A stretch of 64,000 nt of DNA from the NCBI RefSeq assembly GCF_900091955.1, contig NZ_FMDF01000035.1, positions 1 to 64,000 on the forward strand, in the 5' to 3' direction. The notes beneath the pieces were generated by a model that searched no databases, was not told the origin of the DNA, and saw only the letters and a list, made by a program, of their open reading frames with translations. Shown here piece by piece: positions 1-8,995 of this stretch (the stretch's first letter is position 1; every line of letters begins with the position of its first letter). The translations under genes and the position numbers were made by a program. The stretch comes from Streptomyces sp. Ncost-T10-10d (GTDB taxonomy: Bacteria > Actinomycetota > Actinomycetes > Streptomycetales > Streptomycetaceae).

Positions 1-951
1 TCGTGGCCCGGCGGCACCGCGATCCTGCCGCGTGTCCGGCTCGGGGCGCCGAGGCACCGCATCCCGTGGAGCCGCGGGACTCTGCCGGGGCGCCCCGGCC
101 GGCTCACCCGACGGCGTGCCGACCGACGCCAGCATCCGGTCCAGCTCCTCGGCCTTGGGCCTCGCGACCGTGTCCCGGGTCAGCAGCGCGTTCAGTACGG
201 GAGTCAGCGGACCGGCCTGCCCGGGCGGCGGTATCTCCTCGTCCAGTACGGCCGCCAGTGTCGCCAGCGTGGTGGCCTTGCGCAGCGGATGCCGGCCCTC
301 CACAGCGACGTACAGCATCATGCCGAGCGACCACAGGTCCGATGACGGATCGCCCTCCTTGCCGCGGATCCGTTCCGGCGCCATGTAGTCGGGGGAGCCG
401 ATGAGGGAGCCGGTCGCTGTCAGGCTCGTGGACTCGCGGATGGCGGCGATGCCGAAGTCCGTGAGCACCGGACTGCCGTCGGCCCGCAGCAGTACATTGG
501 CCGGCTTCACGTCGCGGTGATGGATACCGGCGGCGTGGGCGGCGCGCAGCGCGGACAGCACTCCGCGGCCGAGCCCGGCGGCCTCGACGGGGGTGAGGGC
601 GCCCTCGGCGAGGCGTTCCGCGAGCGAGGCGCCGGGCACCAGCTCCATCACTATCCACGGGTACGTGTGCTCGCCGCCGTCCACGATGTGGTGGACCGTG
701 ACCACGCCAGGGTGGTCGAGCCGGGCCAGCGCACGGGCCTCGCGCAGCACCCGCGCCCGCAGCAGCCGCGCCGCCTCCGGATCGTTCTCGGCGAGCGCGG
801 GGTCCGCAGGCCGTACTTCCTTGAGCGCCACATCGCGATGCAGAGCCAGGTCATGGGCTCGCCACACCATGCCCATACCGCCACTGCCGAGCCGGTTCAC
901 CAGCTCGAAGCGGCCGTCGATCACTCGGCGCACAGGCCCCCCGGCATTCAT
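1..951 (-). CDS. Serine/threonine protein kinase, C-terminus cut by window edge
   Basis: Hanks-type protein kinase. The reading frame is open from an ATG at 951 to base 1, so 317 codons are visible and the stop lies outside. Seen: glycine-rich loop LGSGGMGMVW near residue 18, catalytic Lys in ALKEV, catalytic loop HHRDVKPANVLL, DFG in TDFGIAA, and the P+1/APE region GSPDYMAPERIRG, so all catalytic elements are intact. After about residue 265 the chain becomes Pro/Arg/Ala-rich, typical of the juxtamembrane linker in streptomycete PknB-like kinases; any transmembrane or sensor part is not visible. It lies 52 bp downstream of the mannosidase gene on the same strand and may be read from it. Role inferred: phospho-signalling; substrate unknown. 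Confidence 0.93.
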   Translation of the reverse strand, partial: MNAGGPVRRVIDGRFELVNRLGSGGMGMVWRAHDLALHRDVALKEVRPADPALAENDPEAARLLRARVLREARALARLDHPGVVTVHHIVDGGEHTYPWIVMELVPGASLAERLAEGALTPVEAAGLGRGVLSALRAAHAAGIHHRDVKPANVLLRADGSPVLTDFGIAAIRESTSLTATGSLIGSPDYMAPERIRGKEGDPSSDLWSLGMMLYVAVEGRHPLRKATTLATLAAVLDEEIPPPGQAGPLTPVLNALLTRDTVARPKAEELDRMLASVGTPSGEPAGAPRQSPAAPRDAVPRRPEPDTRQDRGAAGPR

Positions 952-1003
952 GGAAATGAGGGTACGGGGCGGGCCCGCAGCGGTGCGCACCACCCCGTAC
1001 GCC

Positions 1004-4000
1004 TCACGCCTCTTCGTTCGGTGTGAGCCGCAGCGTCACGATCTGGAACGGCCGCAGCCGCAACCGCACCGAATCGCCCGCCACCTCGGTGGACTCCCCG
1101 GCGAGCGGACGCTCCAGCAGGTCCGTGACACTCGCCCCGGCCAGTGCGAATCCCGCTGTCAGACGGGCAGAGACCCGGCCGCCGTGGGCCTCGTGGAGCC
1201 GGACCACCACATCCCCGCTGCCGTCGTCGGCGAGCTTCACCGCAGTCACGACCACCGCGTCGTCATCGACCGCGACCAGCGGGGCCACCGCGGCACTCCC
1301 CGGCACACGGCGCTCCGGGAGGCTGAACTGCCAGCCCTCACGCACCGCGTCACCGATCGTCGCCCCCGGCAGCAGCGCGTACCGCAACCGGTGCACGCCC
1401 TGGTCGGTCGCCGGATCGGGATAGCGGGGCGCCCGCAGCAGCGACAATCGCACCGTGGTCGTGGTGGAGCCGTCCTCACGGACCGTACGGGTCACATCGT
1501 GCCCGTACGTCGAATCGTTGATCAGCGCCGCGCCCCAGCCCGGCTCACCGACATGCAGGAAGCGGTGGGCGCAGATCTCGAACTTCGCCGCCTCCCAGCT
1601 CGTGTTGGTGTGCGTGGGCCGCTGGACGTGCCCGAACTGGGTCTCCGCCGTGGAGTGATCGGCGCGCACATCGATCGGGAACGCCGCCTTGAGGAACTTC
1701 TCCTGCTCATGCCAGTCGACCTCGGTGTCGATGTCCAGGCGCCGGGCCCCCGGCCGCAGCGTCAGCAGCTGGGTGACGCGGGACGAGCCGAAGGTACGCA
1801 CCACCTCGATGCCGTCACCGCTGCGGCGCACCACGTCGGCCCCGGTCAGATCGGTCACCGCATTGCGGTAGAAGGCATCGACGTCCCAGGCGTCCCAACG
1901 GTTGGGCAGATCCGGGTGGACCTGGAGCAGATTCGCCGCACAGCCCGGGGCGACCGTCTCGCGCCCGGCCACCAGATCGACGACCGAGACCACCAGACCC
2001 CGCGCGTCCACGGTCACCCGGAGCAGTCCGTTGTCCAGCCGGAAGCCACCGCCGTACGCCTCGGCCTCCACCGGCCGCTCCCGCTGCTCCGGCGCCGGAG
2101 CAGCGCCACCGGCCGCGACGCCGGCCCGGTCGTGCGGAGCGGAGTTGAAGACGATTGTGCCCGCGTCTTCCGCAGTACCGGCCAGGGCCCGCTGCGCCGC
2201 GTCGATGACCGCTTCGAGCTCTCCGGCGCTCCGGGCGTACGTCGCCTCCGCCTCACGGTGCACCCAGGCAATGGACGAACCCGGCAGGATGTCGTGGAAC
2301 TGATGCAGCAGCACACTCTTCCAGATCCGGTCCAACTTCTCGTACGGATAAGGGAATCCGGTCCGCACCGTAGCGGTGGCCGCCCACAGCTCCGCTTCCC
2401 GCAGCAGATGCTCGCTGCGCCGGTTGCCCTGCTTGGTCCGCGCCTGCGAGGTGTACGTACCGCGGTGCAGCTCCAGATACAGCTCACCCAGCCACACCGG
2501 CGGCCGGTCGTACTCGGCCTCGGCGGCGGCGAAGAAGTCCGCGGGCTTCTCGATCGTCACCCGGGGCGAGCCCTCCAGATCCGCGACACGACCGGCGCGC
2601 GCCAGCATCTCGCGGGTGGGACCACCCCCTCCGTCCCCCCAGCCGAACGGGACGAGCGAACGTGTGGCGTGCCCCTTGTCCCGGAAGTTCTTCTCGGCGT
2701 GCGCGAGTTCCTCGCCGGACAGCTCCGCCACATAGGTGTCCACAGGCGGGAAGTGCGTGAAGACGCGAGTGCCGTCCAGCCCCTCCCACAGGAAGGAATG
2801 GTGCGGGAACGGGTTGGTCGTGTTCCACGAGATCTTCTGAGTGAGGAACCAGCGCGAACCGGAGAGCGCCACCAGCTGCGGCAGCGCCGCCGAGTAGCCG
2901 AACGAGTCGGGCAGCCACACCTCCTCGGTCTCGACCCCGAACTCCTCCAGGAAGAACCGCTTGCCGTACACGAACTGCCGGGCCAGCGCTTCCGACCCGG
3001 GCATGTTGGTGTCGGACTCCACCCACATCCCGCCGACCGGCACGAACTGTCCGGCCGCGGCCTTCTCCTTGACCCGCGCGTACAGCGCCGGCTGATGCTC
3101 CCGCAGCCAGTCCAGTTGCTGGGCCTGCGACATCGCGAAGACGAACTCCGGATGGTCGTCCATCAGCGCCACCACATTGGAGGTGGTGCGGGCGACCTTG
3201 CGCACGGTCTCCCGCAGCGGCCACAGCCACGCCGAGTCGATATGCGCATGCCCCACCGCCGACAACCGGTGGGCGGAGGCATGCGCGGGGGACGAGAGCA
3301 CGGCGCGCAGCTGCTCCCGGGCGGCGGTTGCGCTCGCGCCCACGGCGTCCAGGTCCAGCGAGTCCAGACAGCGTTCCACCGCGCGCAGGATCTCCCAGCG
3401 GCGCGCCGAACCGAGCGGCAGCTGTCGCATCAGCTGGTCGAGCACCTCCAGGTCCTGGACCAGCTCCCACACCTGCCGGTCGAAGACCGCGACGTCCATC
3501 CGCTCGACGCGGTACAGCGGCTCGCTGCCCGCGGTCTCCCGGTCGCCGAGCGCACTGACGCCGTCCAGGATCTCCGGATTGGCGGCTGCCTCCAGGTAGT
3601 ACGTGAACTCCTCGCCGCCCGCCACCGGTTCGTCGATGCGTAGCCAGGTGTTGCGCGGGTTGAGTGCCTTGACCACGCTGCCGTCCGGCCGGTGGGCCAA
3701 CGCCTCCGCGGAGAACCCCGGCCGGTCCCGGGCGAAACCGAGGTCGATCACCGCTTCGACGGTCTCATCCGCCCAGTCGGCCGGGACGCGGCCGGTCACC
3801 CGGAACCAGCTGGTGCCCCAGGCGGGCCCCCAGTCGTCGCCGATGGCGCCGGGCTTGTAAGGGGCGGTCACCGCCTCGGCGAAGGGCACCGGTTCGCCGG
3901 GGGCGTGCCAGACCTCGAATACAAGGGGTGCCGTACGGGGATGGACGGCGGGGCGGATGCGCTCGCGCAGGGCACGGTCGAGCCGTTCCTCGGTCAGTGT

Positions 4001-4015
4001 GCGGTCGTCATGCAT
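1004..4015 (-). CDS. Alpha-mannosidase, glycoside hydrolase family 38
   Basis: A 1003-residue GH38 enzyme, expected to release alpha-mannosyl residues from oligosaccharides or glycoconjugates using one Zn ion and an Asp nucleophile. Seen: the zinc-binding stretch GHAHIDSAWLWPL near residue 255, the nucleophile segment VWLPDSFGYSAALPQ near 367, and GWGDGGGGP near 460, followed by the long beta-sandwich C-terminus of the family. The ATG at 4015 is preferred over upstream in-frame codons because AGAGGGG lies about 10 nt before it and homology starts there. No signal peptide is seen, so it probably acts in the cytoplasm on imported sugars. It is third in the operon headed by the oxidoreductase at 5893, 46 bp after the deacetylase-fold gene. 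Substrate linkage is not known. Confidence 0.93.
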   Translation of the reverse strand: MHDDRTLTEERLDRALRERIRPAVHPRTAPLVFEVWHAPGEPVPFAEAVTAPYKPGAIGDDWGPAWGTSWFRVTGRVPADWADETVEAVIDLGFARDRPGFSAEALAHRPDGSVVKALNPRNTWLRIDEPVAGGEEFTYYLEAAANPEILDGVSALGDRETAGSEPLYRVERMDVAVFDRQVWELVQDLEVLDQLMRQLPLGSARRWEILRAVERCLDSLDLDAVGASATAAREQLRAVLSSPAHASAHRLSAVGHAHIDSAWLWPLRETVRKVARTTSNVVALMDDHPEFVFAMSQAQQLDWLREHQPALYARVKEKAAAGQFVPVGGMWVESDTNMPGSEALARQFVYGKRFFLEEFGVETEEVWLPDSFGYSAALPQLVALSGSRWFLTQKISWNTTNPFPHHSFLWEGLDGTRVFTHFPPVDTYVAELSGEELAHAEKNFRDKGHATRSLVPFGWGDGGGGPTREMLARAGRVADLEGSPRVTIEKPADFFAAAEAEYDRPPVWLGELYLELHRGTYTSQARTKQGNRRSEHLLREAELWAATATVRTGFPYPYEKLDRIWKSVLLHQFHDILPGSSIAWVHREAEATYARSAGELEAVIDAAQRALAGTAEDAGTIVFNSAPHDRAGVAAGGAAPAPEQRERPVEAEAYGGGFRLDNGLLRVTVDARGLVVSVVDLVAGRETVAPGCAANLLQVHPDLPNRWDAWDVDAFYRNAVTDLTGADVVRRSGDGIEVVRTFGSSRVTQLLTLRPGARRLDIDTEVDWHEQEKFLKAAFPIDVRADHSTAETQFGHVQRPTHTNTSWEAAKFEICAHRFLHVGEPGWGAALINDSTYGHDVTRTVREDGSTTTTVRLSLLRAPRYPDPATDQGVHRLRYALLPGATIGDAVREGWQFSLPERRVPGSAAVAPLVAVDDDAVVVTAVKLADDGSGDVVVRLHEAHGGRVSARLTAGFALAGASVTDLLERPLAGESTEVAGDSVRLRLRPFQIVTLRLTPNEEA

Positions 4016-4061
4016 GAGTGAAGGGCCCCTCTGAATGAAATGTGTGCGGCGCGGTGGTGGT

Positions 4062-4787
4062 TCACGGGAGCTCGTTGAAGCCCACGCAGGGCAGTGACAT
4101 CCCGTCGGCCAGGGCCAGGAGCTTCTCCAGCCGGGCCGGTGCCACATGGTTGGACGCATGGGCGTCGGCGATGCAGTGGGCGTAGAGCGTGGTCACACCG
4201 CCGTCGTCGGCGGTCCGGCGCAGTGCCGCCTCCACGCCGGTCAGATCGTCTCCGTACGCGACGGCCCCGCGCCCGGAGTCCACCGAGCACCCCGGCAGGA
4301 CCCGCCGGGTGGCGATGGCGCCTGCCGGGACATGCAGCTCGGCAGCGAGGGACGGATCGGCGCGGCGGTCGGCGGACACACCGCCGCGCAGCCGCTCGAA
4401 GAGCGCGAGAAGCAGCCGGTCGGTGCTCTCGTCACGGGCACTGCACGGATAGGCGAAGCTCCGGGCCGGGAAGCCGAGGCGGCGCAGCTCCTCCAGGGCG
4501 GGCATCACCTCCTGGTCGAGATAGGCGCCCGGTCCGTGCGCGGCGATGAACTCGGGCGCCCGCTCGTGCCGCAGACCGTGGCAGCCGATGGTGTGGCCGT
4601 CGTCCGCGAGCCGGCGCAGCAGCCGCACGTCGTCGCGGTCGAGCCGGTCGGGCTCACAGATGAAGAAGGTGACACGGGCGCCGTACGACGTGAACAGCGG
4701 TGCGGCGGCGGCCCACTCGCGCACATGCCGGTCGTCGAAGGTGAGCAGCAGGGCGCGGTCGACGTGGTTCTCCCCGCGGCCGGTCAT
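4062..4787 (-). CDS. Polysaccharide deacetylase-fold (CE4/NodB-like) protein
   Basis: A 241-residue protein with the NodB/polysaccharide-deacetylase fold. Seen: LLTFDD near residue 15 (metal Asp pair), HTIGCHGLRH near residue 66 (the HxxxH metal motif of CE4 appears as H-x3-H), and FAYPCS near 112. No signal peptide is present, so a cytoplasmic substrate is likely, consistent with its place between a sugar oxidoreductase and a cytoplasmic mannosidase. Its ATG overlaps the upstream stop by 4 bp (ATGA, 4784-4787), indicating translational coupling. Function inferred: removal of an acetyl or similar group from an oligosaccharide before or after mannoside cleavage. The shortened last motif leaves open that the true reaction is different. 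Confidence 0.8.
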   Translation of the reverse strand: MTGRGENHVDRALLLTFDDRHVREWAAAAPLFTSYGARVTFFICEPDRLDRDDVRLLRRLADDGHTIGCHGLRHERAPEFIAAHGPGAYLDQEVMPALEELRRLGFPARSFAYPCSARDESTDRLLLALFERLRGGVSADRRADPSLAAELHVPAGAIATRRVLPGCSVDSGRGAVAYGDDLTGVEAALRRTADDGGVTTLYAHCIADAHASNHVAPARLEKLLALADGMSLPCVGFNELP

Positions 4788-5893
4788 CCTCCGGACTCCT
4801 CGGGTGCCCAGCCGGGCACGGAGCCGTGCAGTGCCGTGTAGAAGGGGTCGCCCGGAACGATCTCGCCGGCCAGGACGGGGTGGCCGGTGAGCGCCGCCTT
4901 GTACATCGCGGTGATCAGCTCCAGGGAGCGGCGGCCGTCCCCGGCGCTCGCCCTGGGCCGTCGGCCAGCCCGCATGTCGGCCAGGAGCGAACGGAGTTGG
5001 GCGCTGTGCGAGCTGGGGACGTCCTCGGCGGGGGAGGCCCAGCCGGCCGCCCGGCCGGGCTCGACACCTGGTGCCGGGGTGTAGGTCCAGTCACCGTTGC
5101 CGTACCCGTAAAGATGGTTCAGCTCGATCGTGGCGTCCCGCAGATCGATCCGCAGATGGCTCAACTGACGTGGTGAAAGGGCGCTGTTGACCACGGTGGC
5201 GAGTGCACCCGAGGCGAAGCGCACGGTGGCGGTGGTGACATCGTCGGTCTCGACGTCACGGGCCAGCCGGCCCGCCATGGCCCGGATCTCCGCCCAGTCC
5301 CCGAGGAGTTCCAGCAGCAGATCGATCTGGTGGATGCCGAGCCCCATGGCGGGGCCCGCGCCCTCGGTCGCCCACTTTCCGCGCCAGGGGACGGCGTAGT
5401 AGGCGTCGTCGCGATACCAGGTGGTCTGGCAGTGGGCGACCAGCGGCGCACCCAGCTCGCCGGAGGCGATGAGGGCCTTGGCGTGTTCGGCGCCCGATCC
5501 GAACCGGTGCTGGAAGACGATCGGGGCGTACGGGCCCCGCTCGCCCTCGGCGGCGGTCATGGCGTCGTACTCCGCCAGACTGAGTGCGGGCGGCTTCTCG
5601 CACCACACCCATGCCCCGGCCCCCAGGGCGGCGACGACCTGATCCCGGTGGGCGACGGGCGGCGAGGCGATGACGACGAGGTCGGGACGGACCTCGCTCA
5701 GCGACGTGGCGAGATCGGTGGAGTGGTGGGGGAGCGCGAAGTCTGCGGAGAAGGCGCGGGCCGCGGTGGGATCGGCATCGACGGCGCCGACCACTGCGAA
5801 GTCCGAGGGAAGTTCGAGGAACGCCGGCATATGGACGGCGCGGGCGATGTTGCCCGCGCCGACGAGCAGTACACGGTAGGGAGACACAGTCAC
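4784..5893 (-). CDS. Gfo/Idh/MocA family sugar oxidoreductase
   Basis: A 369-residue NAD(P)-dependent dehydrogenase of the Gfo/Idh/MocA family. Seen: Rossmann glycine motif VGAGNIARAVHMP near residue 8, the cofactor-domain motif CEKPPALSLAEYD near 100 containing the conserved EKP lysine, and HQIDLL near 185 with the usual active-site His. Start taken as the GTG at 5893 (a second in-frame GTG lies at 5887); GGACGG sits upstream. It is the first gene of the operon oxidoreductase-deacetylase-mannosidase and lies 39 bp downstream of a LacI-type palindrome (5932-5947). Likely role: reversible oxidation of a sugar hydroxyl or inositol-type substrate in the same pathway as the mannosidase; exact substrate unknown. 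Confidence 0.88.
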   Translation of the reverse strand: MTVSPYRVLLVGAGNIARAVHMPAFLELPSDFAVVGAVDADPTAARAFSADFALPHHSTDLATSLSEVRPDLVVIASPPVAHRDQVVAALGAGAWVWCEKPPALSLAEYDAMTAAEGERGPYAPIVFQHRFGSGAEHAKALIASGELGAPLVAHCQTTWYRDDAYYAVPWRGKWATEGAGPAMGLGIHQIDLLLELLGDWAEIRAMAGRLARDVETDDVTTATVRFASGALATVVNSALSPRQLSHLRIDLRDATIELNHLYGYGNGDWTYTPAPGVEPGRAAGWASPAEDVPSSHSAQLRSLLADMRAGRRPRASAGDGRRSLELITAMYKAALTGHPVLAGEIVPGDPFYTALHGSVPGWAPEESGG

Positions 5894-5931
5894 AGAGGGC
5901 CGTCCAGGCTGAGGGCGTGAGGCGCCGGGAT

Positions 5932-5947
5932 TGGTAAGCGTTTTCCA
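5932..5947. promoter_or_regulatory. LacI-type operator, site 1
   Basis: TGGTAAGCGTTTTCCA, an imperfect palindrome with the central CG typical of LacI/PurR-family operators. It lies 39 bp upstream of the Gfo/Idh/MocA start, between that start and the terminator of the preceding gene. It shares the core AAGCGYTT with sites at 10085 and 11634. Confidence 0.7.
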
Positions 5948-5962
5948 GCAGCTCGGTGAAGA

Positions 5963-5982
5963 GCCCTTCCCGAGGGAAGGGC
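5963..5982 (-). terminator. Hairpin terminator after the FAD oxidoreductase
   Basis: GCCCTTCC-CGAG-GGAAGGGC: an 8-bp perfect stem (9 if the loop closes further) with a tetraloop, 9 bp past the stop of the 5992-7626 gene. No strong T run follows on the minus strand, as is usual in Streptomyces. It separates the GntR-FAD operon from the mannosidase operon. Confidence 0.7.
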
Positions 5983-5991
5983 GGTTGGGTT

Positions 5992-7626
5992 TCAGAGAGT
6001 GGCGTAGAGCGCCCCGGCACCGGTCACGGGGTCGGTGCGGAGCCGGTCCGGCCAGTCGAGGGCGAGGCCGAGCGAACTGCTCAACCGGCTCTGGAAGGAG
6101 GCGAGTCGGTGTTCGGTACTGCGGACGGCACGCGGCGGCAGCCGGTGTTCGAGGCAGTACGACACGAGCGCGCCGACGGCCTCGCCGATGCTCCACTGGC
6201 CCGCGTGCCCGCCGAGCGCGGGCGAGCTGAGATGCGTGGCGCCGATGTTCCGCCCGGCAGGGAGCAGATTCTCCATCCGTACGGGCAGCAGTGCGCCCAG
6301 CGGCAGTTGGAACGGCAGGCACTCCAGATCGAGGCCCGCGCCACCCCCGGTTCCGGGGTGCAGCGTGATCCGGGATCGCAGAGTGCCCACGCTGTCCGTG
6401 AAGGTCTCGGCGCCCGGTGCCCCGGCCCGTGCCGCAACGGTCAGATGATGTTCCAGCAGGGTGAACTCGGCCCGGATGCGCCGGGATTCGCGTACGTGGA
6501 GTGTCTTGGCGAACCCGTCCGCCGTGCCGGTGGCATCGGGCCGCAGGCGCAGCTCGGGGTAGCCGTGGCCGCCGTCGTGCCGGGGCGCCCGCGTCTGCAT
6601 CCAGTGGAGGAACGACAGCGCCTGCTCGTGTGCCTCCCGTTCGGCGCGGGCCCGTACGTCGCCCCCGAGCCCGGCGAGCGGAAGGCGTGTGTAGGCCGTC
6701 TGCTGCCAGTCGACCAGGGTGATGTCGCTGTCGAAGGTGCCGGGCAGATAACGGCTCCGGGCGAGTGCCCGCAGCTGGTGCCAGCGGTCGTTGGGAGGTG
6801 CGGCCCATGGCGGGACCTCGTCCGGCTCGTGCAGGAAGAGCGGCACGGAGCGGGCCGGGGCGCCGTCGGGTTCCGCGGTGTCCCAGGAGAAGGCGTCGGA
6901 CCACCGGGCGTAGCCGGCCGGCCGGTCGACGGTGTGGTCCTCGCCGGGGCGATGGTCCAGGGCGAAGACCCAGGAGACCGGCTGCTGGTCGAGCGGATCG
7001 GCGACGGCGGCCGCGTGCGGTTCGCCGGTCTCCTCGCGGGACTCGGCGCCGGTGACATGTTCGACGCCCGCGAGGTCGAGCAGCTCGCCCAGGTCCGTCG
7101 CATCGACGATGTACGGGGCGCCGACCGTCAGCAGCTCGCCGTCAGCGGCCTCCAGGGTGACCGCGGCCACCCGGTCCCCGTCCGCCTGGGCCGCGACCGG
7201 GCGGTGGCGCAGCAGCAGGGTGAGCCGGCCCGAGGCGAGATGCGGGGTGAGGAGCTCCTGGACGACGGCGAGTGCGGCGCGCGGCTCATGGCTGAGATGA
7301 CCGGTGGTACTGAGGCCGGGGTCGAGCAGCGGATCGGCGTACGGCGCCGGACGCAGCGGGTAGTTGCGCCGGTAGAAGTCGCGTATCCGCTCGCGCAGAT
7401 CGCGGTAGCCGGGGGAGACGGGATCCAGTTCGATGCGATGGCCGTCGGCGAGCGGCACCGCCTGCGCGGTGAACAGGCCACCGGGCCAGTCGGTCGCCTC
7501 GGTGAGCACGACGCGGTGTCCGAACCGGGCTGCGGTCAGCGCGGCGGCGAGACCACCGAGACCGGCACCGACCACCAGGACATCGGTCCCGAGTTCGCGG
7601 GTACGGGGTGCGGGGGCGGCGAACAC
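5992..7626 (-). CDS. FAD-dependent oxidoreductase (FAD_oxidored type)
   Basis: A 544-residue flavoprotein. Seen: dinucleotide-binding motif VVGAGLGGLAAALTAARFG near residue 22, followed by an acidic end (VVLTEAT), and further toward the C-terminus GRNIGATHLSSPALGG, a usual FAD-contacting stretch of this family. Start chosen at GTG 7626 because GGGAGGAG lies 6 nt upstream. It begins 14 bp after the stop of the GntR-LacI regulator, so the two are one operon. Members of this family are frequent in polysaccharide-utilisation gene sets, but the substrate is not established. Here it may oxidise the same sugar or a derived carboxylate. A hairpin follows the stop. Confidence 0.82.
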   Translation of the reverse strand: MFAAPAPRTRELGTDVLVVGAGLGGLAAALTAARFGHRVVLTEATDWPGGLFTAQAVPLADGHRIELDPVSPGYRDLRERIRDFYRRNYPLRPAPYADPLLDPGLSTTGHLSHEPRAALAVVQELLTPHLASGRLTLLLRHRPVAAQADGDRVAAVTLEAADGELLTVGAPYIVDATDLGELLDLAGVEHVTGAESREETGEPHAAAVADPLDQQPVSWVFALDHRPGEDHTVDRPAGYARWSDAFSWDTAEPDGAPARSVPLFLHEPDEVPPWAAPPNDRWHQLRALARSRYLPGTFDSDITLVDWQQTAYTRLPLAGLGGDVRARAEREAHEQALSFLHWMQTRAPRHDGGHGYPELRLRPDATGTADGFAKTLHVRESRRIRAEFTLLEHHLTVAARAGAPGAETFTDSVGTLRSRITLHPGTGGGAGLDLECLPFQLPLGALLPVRMENLLPAGRNIGATHLSSPALGGHAGQWSIGEAVGALVSYCLEHRLPPRAVRSTEHRLASFQSRLSSSLGLALDWPDRLRTDPVTGAGALYATL

Positions 7627-7640
7627 AGGAGTCTCCTCCC

Positions 7641-8813
7641 TCAGGGCCGGCGGGCAGCGACGGTACGGAGCCGGACCGGCACGGACTCGCGCGTCCTGAT
7701 CCGGACGGGGAGCACGATCTGCTCGGCGCTGCGGTACGGATCCTCGCCTGCCGCGCGCTCCGCGATCCGGGTGACCAACTGCTCGACCGCCCGGCTGCCG
7801 ATCTCCCTGGCGGGCAGTCGGGCGGCGAAGCTGGTGAGCGGCAGCAGATCGTAGGGGCCCGCGTCGTCCATACCGGCCAGCACGATCTCGTCGGGTACGG
7901 CAATGCCGAGCGAAGCCAGATCGGAGGCTGCGGTGGCGACGGCGAAACCATGCGCACACAACAGGGCAGTCGGTGGCTCGGGCGCCGCGAGGAGACCGGA
8001 CAGCAACTGCTTGCGGTCGTCGCCGGACAGCGCCGTGTACGAGCGCAGCGCGGTGAACCGGGGGAGCAGGGGCTGGTCATGGGCACGCAGCGCCTGCTTG
8101 TGCCCGGTCATCCGGTCGTGGACGCTGGTGCACTGCGTCTCGCCCCAGAGCGTCGCTATGCGTTCATGGCCGTCGGCCAGCAGATGCTCGGTGAGCCGGT
8201 AGCCGACGTCGTAGTTGTCGGCGGTGACCGCGTCGATGGCGAGGCCGGGAAAATACCGGTCGACCAGGACCATCGGGATGCGCAGGCGTCTGATCTCGTC
8301 CAGCACGTCGAGATCGGGCGCGCCCTGGACCGGGTAGAGGATGATGCCGTCGACCCGGTCCTCGACGGCCTGGTGCAGCGCCTGGTCCTGGCGGGCGAGG
8401 GACGCGGGGTGATCGGCGTGCCCCGTGTCGGTCATCTGGACCGCGGAGTCCGAGAAGAACAGCCGCAGCCCTCGCTCCGAACAGCCGGACTCGACCCCGC
8501 GCAGCACTTCGGACTGGTACGGCCCCTGGCCGCTGATGATGCAGGCGATCACGCCCGACCTGTGGGCCGGGGCAGGTTCCGCGGCCCGGTCCGAAGGATC
8601 GGCGACAAATGTACCCAGACCCCGGCGACGTACCAACAACCCCTCGGCGACAAGGTCGTTGAGTGCTCGGACGGCGGTGGTGGAACTGACTCCGAAGCGC
8701 TCGCGCAGCTGGTTCTGAGTGATGAACGGGGCGCCGGCCTCGTACTCGTCACGTGCCACCTCGGCCCGCAACTCGTCCTTGATGCGCTGGTACTTGGGTC
8801 CGGACGTACCCAT
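7641..8813 (-). CDS. GntR-type HTH regulator with LacI-like sugar-binding domain
   Basis: A 390-residue hybrid repressor of the AraR-like architecture. Residues 1-70 are a winged-helix GntR domain (TQNQLRERFGVSSTTAVRAL, then LLVRRRGLGTFVAD as the wing). From about residue 85 to the end is a periplasmic-binding-protein-like sensor (GVIACIIS, DGIILYP, VDRYFPG, and near the C-terminus VLAGMDDAGPYDLLPL). ATG 8813 is preferred; a TTG at 8846 is in frame but sits inside a palindrome. Co-transcribed with the FAD oxidoreductase. The upstream region carries two TTGACGC-type palindromic elements, suggesting autoregulation in response to a sugar ligand. The ligand is unknown. Confidence 0.9.
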   Translation of the reverse strand: MGTSGPKYQRIKDELRAEVARDEYEAGAPFITQNQLRERFGVSSTTAVRALNDLVAEGLLVRRRGLGTFVADPSDRAAEPAPAHRSGVIACIISGQGPYQSEVLRGVESGCSERGLRLFFSDSAVQMTDTGHADHPASLARQDQALHQAVEDRVDGIILYPVQGAPDLDVLDEIRRLRIPMVLVDRYFPGLAIDAVTADNYDVGYRLTEHLLADGHERIATLWGETQCTSVHDRMTGHKQALRAHDQPLLPRFTALRSYTALSGDDRKQLLSGLLAAPEPPTALLCAHGFAVATAASDLASLGIAVPDEIVLAGMDDAGPYDLLPLTSFAARLPAREIGSRAVEQLVTRIAERAAGEDPYRSAEQIVLPVRIRTRESVPVRLRTVAARRP

Positions 8814-8834
8814 CCAGCCACCATCCTCCCGGAT

Positions 8835-8958
8835 TTGACGCGTCAATCGGTGTTGGTCACAGTGTGGTGGCGATTAACGCATTATTTCAAGGGGGTTGCT
8901 GCGAAATAATCGGCAACTTAGTGCGTGAAGTAGGGGCGTTGTTGATTCAATGCGTCAA
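8835..8958. promoter_or_regulatory. Candidate GntR operator cluster
   Basis: Upstream of the GntR-LacI gene are a perfect palindrome TTGACGCGTCAA (8835-8846), a near copy TCAATGCGTCAA (8947-8958), and a related stretch ATTAACGCATTATTTCAA (8873-8890) that matches the reverse strand of the second over most of its length. Spacing and position suit repression of the regulator-FAD operon. The region is AT-richer than its surroundings, as expected for a promoter. Confidence 0.5.
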
Positions 8959-8995
8959 TTCATCAGCTCGGATGGGGTCCTCGGCCGGTCATGCC

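Noticed and set aside
593..3643. Very long open plus-strand frame of about 1000 codons
   Set aside because: It is antisense to the kinase and the GH38 gene, has no domain motif and shows the Arg/Pro/Gly-rich composition of a GC-rich complement frame.
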